From contig OX411559.1 in NCBI GenBank assembly GCA_948146395.1, positions 996,001 through 1,060,000 on the forward strand: 64,000 bases of DNA. The letters run 5' to 3'. The notes beneath the pieces were generated by a model. That model was given only the letters and a program-made list of their open reading frames with translations. It was not told the DNA's origin and did no database searches. Origin of the DNA: Fragum whitleyi. Taxonomy: Eukaryota; Mollusca; Bivalvia; Cardiida; Cardiidae. Positions 55,895 to 64,000 of the stretch are shown in pieces; the stretch's first letter is position 1; each line of letters opens with the position of its first letter. The position numbers were made by a program, and so were the translations under genes.

Positions 55895-56571
55895 ATTCTT
55901 GTGTTTTATTTTTGTTTTGTTCTTCAACTAGTTTTGCATCTTTTTTTTCTCTCTACTTTATCTTGATTAGCCCAACAGTAGATTTTACCTTGATTTTTGT
56001 AACTTAAAGCTAGGACATAAACTGAAGATGAGGGCAAAAGACGCTAAAGGTCAAACATTACTGTAGAACCTACAACAGCACTTGAAAGGAGTACAATCTT
56101 ATATAGAATAAAGAAGGCCCCAAAGTTCGATGGGGTCTGACCCGATGGTCCCCGATTGCTTAAATATCCACGCACATTAAACGTGTGTGGCTGAGAGCAC
56201 TGGTTCAGATAAAGTCTACAAATAAGATATTCTGATGATAATACAAATACACTATATCTTCTTATCTGTTCAAAGACCTTTATTGTGGGTACAATTTTGA
56301 GTAGTCGAGGCTACTCAAAATTGTATTCACAACATAGATTTTTTTTATCACATCTTAGAATTCCTACCAGGGTTTCTACAGTCAAGGGTTGGTGGGATTT
56401 TTTTCTGCAAGCAATTAGCAGTTTAAGCCTGAAATAATCGGCGTTTGGCGATAAATTTCGTGATAGAATCTGATTGGTGTTTACACACATGTTCTATCTC
56501 TCTACCCGATAGGAACACCGCGATCTACAGGTCTCTTCTTATAACCTTTATCCAACAGTTTTAGAGCCTTC
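55895..56571. other. No gene; hairpin
   Basis: ATACAATTTTGAGTAG/CTACTCAAAATTGTAT hairpin at about 56289-56325 with GTGGG/CAC flanks. Otherwise unassigned. Confidence 0.45.
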
Positions 56572-56945
56572 AGTTAGTAACATCGTGAAATTAACATTCA
56601 ACTCAATCAAAACCATTCTTAATCGCTCACTCAAATGTACAGCTGTACTTAATAACATCGGGAAATCTCTCATTCCGATCAAAATCATTCTTAATCGCTC
56701 GACAAGCGCTCCATTTATTCATTTAATACACTTACTCAAACCATTGAAAAACGCTAAAAATCATTTTAAAAGATAAAATCAACAACTAAATTCAAAATAT
56801 ATATAGAAGAAAAAAATCGCGATTTCACTGACACAATAGAATCATCGCGATTTCACTGACACAATAGAATTATAAGAATCTGATTGGTTCTTGAAGAAAT
56901 AGGAAAAAATGTGGTAGAAGATATCGCAAATTTTGTTCATCCCAT
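56572..56945 (+). mobile_element. M1 element, class A, with duplicated left end, right half lost
   Basis: Two successive left ends: TTCAGTTAGTAACATCGTGA (56572) and TACAGCTGTACTTAATAACA (56636), each followed by AACCATTCTTAATCGCTC-type sequence. A ~28-bp module segment (CGCGATTTCACTGACACAAT) is tandemly doubled at 56818-56873. It stops in the central palindrome and runs into a (TTA)n tract. Confidence 0.78.
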
Positions 56946-56954
56946 TTGGAATTA

Positions 56955-56999
<45 letters not shown>

Positions 57000-57081
57000 T
57001 ATTAATATAATTATTATTTTTATTGTTGTTGTTGTTGTTATTATCATTATCACTATTATTAATATTATTATTAGTAGTATT
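56955..57081 (+). repeat. (TTA)n/(TTG)n trinucleotide tract
   Basis: TTA units with AATATAA and GTTGTTG interruptions; the Ile/Val-rich frame across it is an artefact. Confidence 0.95.
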
Positions 57082-57422
57082 GTTTACTCTACGTAGGGCA
57101 TCAATGCATTTGTAAGCTGGGCATTAAACACATGTGACAAGAGGTACTAATATAAATGTCCTTGATGTATCGATGCGTGACATTATAATAGTAAATGATC
57201 GTATCTAACCACTTTAAACCATCTGTTCCCAAGCTCATGCTAGGTTGATCGTGATGGATTGAATACGGCATAACGGATCACTAATTGTTTCTTATTTAAA
57301 ACATATTTTTGGGATACTACATGTATTAGCTATAAATCTATCATTTTCTGTTGTTTTTGTTGTTGGTGGTGGTAGAAATGGTTGAAATTAAATAATATAA
57401 AACAAATTTCCTGTCACACGTG
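57082..57422. other. No feature seen
   Basis: Unassigned spacer. Confidence 0.4.
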
Positions 57423-57652
57423 TACAGTTAGTTACATCGTGAAATTGACGTTCATCTCAATCAAAACCATTCTAAATCGCTCACTCAGCGCTCCATTCAA
57501 TCATTCCAAACACTCACTCGAACCATTCAGAACCGCGCAAACCAGTTGAAAAATATATAATCAACAATGTCAAGAGAAAATCGCGATTTCACTGGCATAA
57601 TTCAAATTGTAAGCGTTTTATAGGTTCTTGGAGAAATATGAAGCTTTCTATG

Positions 57653-59085
57653 AGGGGGTTTAGACTGTATGTTTTTTCACATCTGCTTTTTCATATATGT
57701 CAAAACATGCAGTGTAAACCCCCAGATAATGAGCGTTCTGTTAACAGATCTGCAAAACATACGGAATGGAACATGTTCTATTTCCGTCTGCTTTTCAATA
57801 CCGAAATGACCATTGATACCTCTGATGACCTGCTGATAAGCTGATAAAATAAACAATTACTGGTCAGCCTGTCAAATAGACATATTTTGTGAAATATAAT
57901 TCCTTTAATGACCAGGGAGAAAAATTAACCTATTGCCATATAATAGATAAGTTCTTCCAGTTGTACTTAGTAAATTGAAAAATAATTATAATAATAAAAC
58001 TGAAAAATGATATGTTCCAATACTCATTGCAATTTACTGACCTATCAGGAAATTGCTGAACATATTGACCATAGTCAGTCTATATGTCAGGAATATTGGT
58101 AGCCCATCCTAATTTAGAATTGTCATTCTACTGTACTTAATTAATGCCTATTCAATTTACATGATAAATACCAATCGAGGTTCAAGTTCTTATAACTCAC
58201 TCTCGATTCTTCTTCCTGTGAAATCCTGAAGTACTGGCATCAAATGTTATGGATAAGTAACAGAATGAAGCTAGTTCAATGGCATTTTGGGGAATCGAAT
58301 TTCTCCTAGCTCCTCTCAATCCAGAGACCGATGCTCAGCGACACTATGAAAATGTGTTGGTTATATATCAAGTATTAAATTGTGAAGAGTAATTCGTTTT
58401 TATTATCACTTTAAGTCTCGAAATAAATTAGAAATAAAATATTTTGTGAAACAAATGTTCAGAAAAGAGATCAAATGATTAATTACAGAAACAGAAAATT
58501 CTGTGACCATTTTCCAGGTCTAAGACAACCTAAGCAGGAGAAAGGGATTCAAAAAAATCATTAAGCTATATTTCAGTATCTTTATGATCATTTAAGTTAT
58601 GAACAGACTATTTGTTGATTTCATTGAGGTGTGAAAAAACATTATCACACTGTATAAATACGCAAAGCGGATTCATGTATGGGTGTGATTAGGATTTTTT
58701 TGTTTCATACCTCCATGAAATTAAGAAATATTCTCTTCATATCCTGAAATTTAATATCATGAAGCAAGAATTGTTAAGACAAGTCAATAATAATAATTAT
58801 TTCATTTCATAATGAAACCAGTTTTAAGCCGATCAGAACATACGAATATTGATGGACACAAATAAAATTAAATTATTTAAATATTCATTTGGTTTCGGTG
58901 AGCAATAAAATATTCCCTCATCATTCCAGTAATATAATACACTATTTGATCTTGAAAATGACTGACAGTCATGACCGAGGTCAATTGAAGCAGACATGTA
59001 AAAGCATACAGTGTAAACGCAAAAAGACACATAAGCTTTTACACATGTGCTTTTTCACATCTGCTTAAACATACAGTGTAAACGC
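57653..59085. mobile_element. hAT-like non-autonomous element, ~1.43 kb
   Basis: Ends GGGGGTTTAGACTGTATG and the inverse of CATACAGTGTAAACGC. Each end repeats the same words in inverted order close by (TGCAGTGTAAACCCCC at 57707; CATACAGTGTAAACGC at 59005), so both termini are hairpins. Flanking 8-mers TTTCTATG and TCTCTATA agree at 6 of 8, consistent with an old 8-bp duplication. A 68-codon open frame at its left border is not a transposase; nothing else codes. Confidence 0.65.
58165..58355 (-). mobile_element. SINE-B, decayed, within the hAT-like element
   Basis: Plus-strand words GTTCAAGTTCTTATAACTCA, CTCTCGATTCTTCTTCCTG and GGGGAATCGAATTTCTCCTA align with the inverse of SINE-B; the A-box end is barely recognisable. 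Confidence 0.6.
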
Positions 59086-59393
59086 TCTCTATAGAACTTG
59101 TATGCATATTTTATTAAAGGGGGGTAATCAATATCGCTTATTTTGTTCATCCTGAACAAAATGTGCGATATTGGATTACCTACCATTAAATTCACCCAAA
59201 GCTTGCTCCACACACTCAATCAATTTCATTCCTAAATAATTCCAAAACCATTCACCTTATCAATTTCATGATGTTGTTAACTGTACAATGAGAAGGTACC
59301 CTATCGGTTAGAAAGACAATTTACAGATTCAACAACCGACAGTGTCGTTGTCAAAAAACAGGTGACCATAAAAACAATCAAAATGACTTCTTT

Positions 59394-59543
59394 TTAAGGT
59401 AGTGGACCCGTAATAGTCCGCAACGTTTGGGAAGTTATGAACTTTGACATTGTTAGCTGAGATTTCCTAATCATCATTAGGAAACCTCGATTAACATTAT
59501 GAAAGATCATGAGTTCCGAAATATTACGGGTCCACTGCTTTAA
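59394..59543. mobile_element. M3 element, complete with TTAA ends
   Basis: TTAAGGTAGTGGACCCGTAA TAG and the inverse of TATTACGGGTCCACTGCTTTAA. Inner hairpin GAGATTTCCTAATC/ATTAGGAAACCTC. Confidence 0.85.
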
Positions 59544-59933
59544 GATAAACAATTTGGCATAGTTGGAAAGTAATTGGCAAGCGAATTTTGAAATTCACGG
59601 AAATCATTACGGTCGCATGGAAGGAAGGACGCAATAATATGCATATTCAATCAAAAACTATGATAAAAACTATTATTCTAATTTCAATGGTTACGTTTCC
59701 TAATCATGATAATTCTTCTTAATAAGAAATTATTTTCATGTCGTAAGCTCAAAACCGACATTCTTCAGACTAAGCCAACGTCTATGAAAAACATGTCCTG
59801 TTATTCTTTTTCTTGTTTATATATGCTTGGAATTGTTCGCTTGTGGCAATTGTTGTTGCACCATTCTAATCGAACTATAAATCAATCTATTCCGTTGAAA
59901 CAAAGTTTCTTCATAGTGTTCTTGTGACACATA

Positions 59934-60212
59934 TACAGTTAGTAACATCGTGAAATTGACATTCACTTCAATCAAAACCAATCTAAATCGATCGCTTACC
60001 GCACAATTCATTCATTCATTCCAAACACTCATGCAAACCTTTCAAATCGCTGAAAAAAGAAAACGCACCAAAATCGCTAAAAATGATCGACTTTGGATCA
60101 CCCCCCCCCCTCGTTAATTTCAGTCAATTTCGCTGCTCCCGCTCATTCTATTTCATTCAGAAATAATTCCAAAATCATTCACCTTGTCAATTTTACGATG
60201 TTGTGAACTGTA
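59934..60212 (+). mobile_element. M1 element, internally deleted (279 bp)
   Basis: TACAGTTAGTAACATCGTGA to TACGATGTTGTGAACTGTA. The whole module and most of the central palindrome are missing, replaced by ATCACCCCCCCCCCTCG. Confidence 0.85.
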
Positions 60213-60650
60213 AAAAGTACTCAAGTTCAGTAATAATTAAGTTGACTGAGCACTATCTAGTTCAAAAGTGGGGCGGAAGTACCCTGATGAGTGATGAATT
60301 ATGGGATATTAGCACACGTGTGTGACGTCACACAATTTGAGTGTATGTAATTAGTGTTCCTAAAATCAAAAGAGCATTAAGCTTTTCAATTAGTGTTTTA
60401 CTATCTCAATCAATAAATCTTCATTTTAGTGACTTCTGCTAACATTTTTTTTTCTTTTCCAAGTGCCATAATTTTCTTTTCTGTATTTTTTTAAACCTCG
60501 AATCACACAATTACATGTCGAAGTACAGAAATATCATTTTTGAAAAAAAAAAAAAAACCATTCATTTTAATTCCGATAAAACAATCGAATTTTAATACAT
60601 TTCACAATGTTAATTTCATTAGGAATCCTGGGTTAAGCCTGTTAAAGACA
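60213..60650. other. No feature seen
   Basis: An A-run at 60543-60556. Otherwise unassigned. Confidence 0.4.
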
Positions 60651-60884
60651 AGGGACTCGTTTTACTTAACATCTTACGATCATTGTTTTGCGTAATTCAA
60701 AATCTAAAAGTGCTTCTACAGTAGTAACCAAGTATGGATTTCTGGCATGCTTCGTCTCAATGGAATCGTCTGTAGGAGACGATTCAAGCGGTATTTGAAG
60801 GCACAATGAATGAAAAAACCAGGTTTGATTTGTGATTTTGACTTACGATTACTTTTTTCGTAAGACAAATAGTAAAACAGGGCC
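60651..60884. mobile_element. M9 element
   Basis: AGGGACTCGTTTTACTTAAC + ATCTTACGATC and the inverse of TCGTAAGACAAATAGTAAAA + CAGGGCC. Interior AAAAGTGCTTCTACAGTAGT as at 54.2 kb, plus hairpin GGAATCGTCT/AGACGATTC at 60770-60785. Confidence 0.68.
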
Positions 60885-60931
60885 ATTACCTCCAAAATGT
60901 TGCGGAACTATTATGGGTCCACAACCCTTAA
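60885..60931. mobile_element. M3 terminal fragment
   Basis: TTGCGGAACTATTATGGGTC + CACAACCCTTAA, one M3 end, directly abutting M9. Confidence 0.65.
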
Positions 60932-61063
60932 TGCACACAAATCTCGATCTTTCCCCACAATTAATTTCTATACGAAATCTTTCTCAAATCATTCACCATG
61001 TCATTTTATTGTTTATTTTTAAACATAAAGGATAATATTAATACGTTATTATTGGTTCAGATA

Positions 61064-61365
61064 ATCAAAATTGACACTCATCTCGATCGAAATCATTCAA
61101 AATCAAACCGATAAAATTGTTGTATGATTTATTGACTGGTATTTTTAGCATTTGATTTTCTTTCGCAAAGCCACATCTCAAATATAAGTAGATTTTGTAA
61201 AAGGGGGTACAATTTATCGCTAAATTCTTCCTTTTGGACGAAATTATCGATAATGTTTACCTCCCTTGAAAACAATTCAAAACTCGTTCTACACACTCAT
61301 TCAATTTGATTCCAAAAAATTCCCAAATCAACCAATTTGTCAATTTCATGATGATTCTAACTGTA
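61064..61365 (+). mobile_element. M1 element, class B, decayed, internal deletion
   Basis: AAATTGACACTCATCTCGAT, GATTTATTGACTGGTATTTT, central palindrome 61200-61265, to CATGATGATTCTAACTGTA. Confidence 0.78.
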
Positions 61366-61410
61366 ACAAGTAACCGATATTATCTTTGAAATTAATTACT
61401 TAGTATAAGT

Positions 61411-61487
61411 ACAGTTAATAACATCTTGAAATTGACAATGTGAATGATTTTGGAATGATTTCGGATTTATTTTGAATGAGAGCGATA
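61411..61487 (-). mobile_element. M1 fragment (ACTCGCTCC-side end)
   Basis: TACAGTTAATAACATCTTGA to TTTTGAATGAGAGCGA, cut by the following M2. Confidence 0.75.
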
Positions 61488-61811
61488 TACAATCAATCTT
61501 GCTTGAACGATAAAGTCTATTAAGCGACTGCTTTAGAAATCTCCTTCTTTAAATCATAATCATTCTAAAAGTAGGTATTGTTGGTCTAAAAATTATTGAA
61601 AATAATATCATATGTTGTTAAATTTCACTAGAATGAGACGATTCTAATGAGTTATAACAACATAGTATTTTGAGAATTTTGCAATTATGTGCATATTCAA
61701 TCAAAAAGTATGTTTCTTATATGTAAACAAAACGTGTATCAAGTGGCAATTTTCAAAACGACTCTTTTTGTGTGGTCCATGTAGTGGTCGCTTAAAGCAA
61801 GTTTGACTATA
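61488..61811 (+). mobile_element. M2 element
   Basis: TACAATCAATCTTGCTTGAA to GGTCGCTTAAAGCAAGTTTG + ACTATA. The centre hairpin is shortened on one side (CACTAGAATGAGACGATTCT). Confidence 0.8.
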
Positions 61812-61978
61812 TACAGTTAAGATCATCGTGAAACGGACAAGATGAATGATTTTGGAATGATTTTAGAATGAAAATGAATGAGTGTGTGGAGTGAGTTTTG
61901 AGTGAAATTAAAGAGAGGCTATCCAATATCGCTAATTTTGTTCAAGATGAACAAAATTAGCGATATAAATTATCTCCA
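61812..61978 (-). mobile_element. M1 fragment, from its end to the central palindrome
   Basis: TACAGTTAAGATCATCGTGA through GCGATATAAATTATCTCC; the remainder is replaced by M5. Confidence 0.82.
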
Positions 61979-62088
61979 ATTGCAAACAGTTTTCCAATTA
62001 TACCCCGTTTTGCACGCAGGTTTGCAAAGCGGGGTACAATTGGAAAACTGTTTGCATCGCTTGGTGATCCTGAACGCAGGGCTCGGTT
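61979..62088. mobile_element. M5 hairpin element
   Basis: GCAAACAGTTTTCCAATTAT/ATTGGAAAACTGTTTGC arms around ACCCCGTTTTGCA/TTTGCAAAGCGGGGT. The right end GATCCTGAACGCAGGGCT matches the M5 terminus; the left terminus is lost. Confidence 0.75.
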
Positions 62089-62768
62089 CAACTATAAATC
62101 ACCATTTTCGATTCTTTCATGCTCGATTAAATGAATAAGAGACAAGTTGTTTAAAACAGCCATAGATCACTTCTCGGATATAAGTTACTGGATAAATAAG
62201 TTACGATTTGTGGTCACATGCGCCAGAGAGTTGGCTCTTTTCACTGAGAAGCTTTTTATAGGAAATCGATTTGTCTATTCTAGTCAGCGATACGGATCAT
62301 GTTCCCAGAGGATTAACCGAACAATAACAAGCAATAGGGCTGATGTGAAACATAGATGTAAATGAACACTCAGAACATTATTCTCTGGAGGTATGACCAG
62401 ACTTCGCGAGAATAAAACAAGCAGTTTCACATAAAATGGAAATATACATGTATGTTACAGGGAACTATTACATTTGCTGTTGTGGACCATTATCGCAAAA
62501 TTCGACATAATATTATATCAATCCCTTAAATTACTGGGAGGCCAAGCCTTATATCGTCGACTGATTAAGGAAAAAGTCTGTCGAGCTTCCAAAAAGTCTA
62601 ATTTCATTTATCATGCAATGAAGCATATATTGACCTGAAATCACCTGTCTGGTGAAATAACATAATATAGTCTATTTCTAGAAACAATTTGCATACACTT
62701 TCCCCTGAATTTCTTTTATTTGTAAGGTTTTATAATAATTCAGTGCGAAAAAAGGTTGCATGATAGAT
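62089..62768. other. No feature seen
   Basis: A 72-codon open frame (62147-62365) shows no family features. Otherwise unassigned. Confidence 0.4.
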
Positions 62769-62910
62769 AGAATAACATGTAAGTGTCTTAAAATATCAAT
62801 GTTATCTTGTCTCGGCAGCGAGAACTTATCATGACTGGTCATGATAAGTTCTCCCAACCTCGACCAGATAACATTGATATTTTAAGACACTTACATGTTA
62901 TTCACTATAC
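62769..62910. mobile_element. Hairpin element, ~70-bp arms
   Basis: GAATAACATGTAAGTGTCTT + AAAATATCAATGTTATCT is exactly inverted on the other side; the inner palindrome is GAGAACTTATCATGAC/GTCATGATAAGTTCTC. CTCGGCAGCG and CCCAACCTCG around the apex are shared with M6. Confidence 0.85.
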
Positions 62911-63081
62911 ATGTATATAGTCGAAAAATACCAATACCTCTCCCGTTTCGCTTCTTAATTGCATGGGTAATGCGAAATTCCTAAATTGAAAAATTAAGTT
63001 TAATCTGATCTGAATTTACTTTTGACTAGTCGGATGCTGCCCTTATCATTACTTTCTGCACCGCGTGACCGATGGAGGGAT

Positions 63082-63110
63082 ATTGTCAATTTCATGATGT
63101 TTCCAACTGT
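63082..63110 (+). mobile_element. M1 terminal fragment
   Basis: ATTGTCAATTTCATGATGTT + TCCAACTGTA, 23 bases before a full M1. Confidence 0.7.
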
Positions 63111-63132
63111 ATTCATGAAATAGGGATGGGTG

Positions 63133-63579
63133 TACAGTTAGTAACATCGTGAAATTGACAATCACTCCGATCGAAGTCATTCTAGATCGATCACTCAGTG
63201 CCCCATTCATTCATCCCAAACAGTCCCTCAAATCGACCTAAACGCTCCAAATATCATTTGAAAACGTTACGAAATCGTTCAAGACGACCAACATTTTATT
63301 GAAATCGATCCATTTTATGTAAGATTTTATTGGCTAAGATGGATTTTAAAGTATCTGATTGGTCCAAGAAGACTCTAAAACAGTAAAGTACGTAGGCCTA
63401 TATTTTATTTAAATGAGGTAATTCATATCACTAATTTTGTTCATCTTGAAAAAAAAATAGTGATATTGGATTACCTCCCATTAATTTCACTCAAAACTCG
63501 CTCCACACACTCATTCAAACTCATTCCCAAGCATTCCAAAATCATTTATCTTGTCAATTTCACGATGTTTTTAACTGTA
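63133..63579 (+). mobile_element. M1 element, class B, full length
   Basis: TACAGTTAGTAACATCGTGA to CACGATGTTTTTAACTGTA. The module CGAAATCGTTCAAGACGACC and GATTTTATTGGCTAAGATGG is intact; it is the best class-B copy. Confidence 0.9.
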
Positions 63580-64000
63580 CATCAAACTACATGCAAAATA
63601 CAAAACAAGATTCGTTCGTGAAACAATTTTTACACATAACGGCATTTTTAACGTCTGACATTGATGGTTAGTCTTGACCATGACATTGAATGATGTGTTT
63701 TGTTGCGAGAATCTTTCATGCCAAATATGATCAATGTCATTAGAATACAGTTGAAGCTACAGGATCATGTTCAGTTCGATGATAAAGTTTTCAGATTAAG
63801 TTTTTTGCAGACAGACGTAACCCGGTAACCAATATGTCCCCGATCTATGCGGGTGGGTAGGTGGATCAAATTAAGGCTTAAGTTATTAGAAGCGGCTACA
63901 AACTATTTTTCATGGCTAATACCTCGTATTGTAAAGAAAAGGTATATTTAATTGCTAATTATTGTTCAAAATCATTCGCATACGAAGTGTCACTTTTGGT
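63580..64000. other. No gene; decayed ATGCCCCCG-type repeat
   Basis: 63740-63870 (TAAAGTTTTCAGATTAAGTT, GCAGACAGACGTAACC, AATATGTCCCCGATCTATGC GGGTGG) is an eroded relative of 18.83-19.05 kb. Confidence 0.45.

Larger units (their letters stand above)
57423..59285 (+). mobile_element. M1 element, class A, split by a hAT-like element
   Basis: 57423-57652 (TACAGTTAGTTACATCGTG to GAAGCTTTCTATG) and 59086-59285 (TCTCTATAGAACTTGTATGC to CATGATGTTGTTAACTGTA) join into one M1. The break lies in the CTATCTATAGAACTTG part of the module. Confidence 0.85.

Noticed and set aside
57638..57844. 68-codon open frame at the hAT-like element border
   Set aside because: It spans the M1/element junction and shows no transposase motifs.

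Overview
The window looks like nuclear DNA of a bivalve (or closely related) mollusc. It is AT-rich and almost empty of coding sequence. It carries intron-bearing animal gene structure, tRNA-derived SINEs, and CvA/pearl-like elements with tandem-repeat cores of the kind known from bivalves. The species assignment is inference.

The only convincing coding sequence is one exon on the minus strand (6553 down to 6032). It encodes 174 residues of the N-terminal T1 tetramerisation domain of a Shaw/Kv3-type voltage-gated potassium channel. It ends at a strong splice donor (AAG|GTACGT). No membrane-domain exon is found between the donor and base 1, so intron 1 is at least 6 kb and contains a nested pair of transposons. 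The sequence above 6553 would hold the 5' UTR and promoter, but no core promoter element can be assigned.

Nearly everything else is non-autonomous mobile DNA and its debris. The dominant family, called M1 here, is a ~430-450 bp TA-flanked terminal-inverted-repeat element with a second palindrome at its centre. More than 30 full, nested or partial copies add up to about 12-13 kb, roughly a fifth of the window (sum of listed intervals). Copies fall into two classes, A and B, that share ends and centre but differ in one internal module. Smaller families are M2 (~340 bp, TACAGT ends), M3 (~150-170 bp, TTAA ends), M4 to M9, a hAT-like element at 57.7-59.1 kb, and at least three tRNA-headed SINE families (A, B, C), two SINE-A copies having clear 13-14 bp target-site duplications. 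Three larger elements have ~145 bp tandem-repeat cores and a 3' hairpin ending in CTAA; they resemble Helentron-associated elements (labelled HIN).

Layout: 1-7.2 kb Shaw exon 1, its intron and upstream DNA; 7.2-11.5 kb M2, M5, M1, SINE-A and M6; 11.6-13.1 kb a 23/46-bp minisatellite broken by a SINE; 13.6-14.8 kb an old ~773 bp tandem duplication; 15.9-20.1 kb M1, M6 and hairpins, including one M1 inserted in another; 22.4-24.8 kb a 2.3 kb fold-back element with ~720 bp arms, a 6-bp target duplication and a HIN in its loop; 25.6 kb a GA tract; 26-64 kb repeated M1, M2, M3, SINE, HIN and microsatellite insertions separated by featureless AT-rich DNA.

No autonomous transposase, reverse transcriptase, true tRNA gene, rRNA or CRISPR array was found. 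No new protein-coding system is visible. The most interesting material is the architecture, nesting order and possible mutual targeting of the repeat families.
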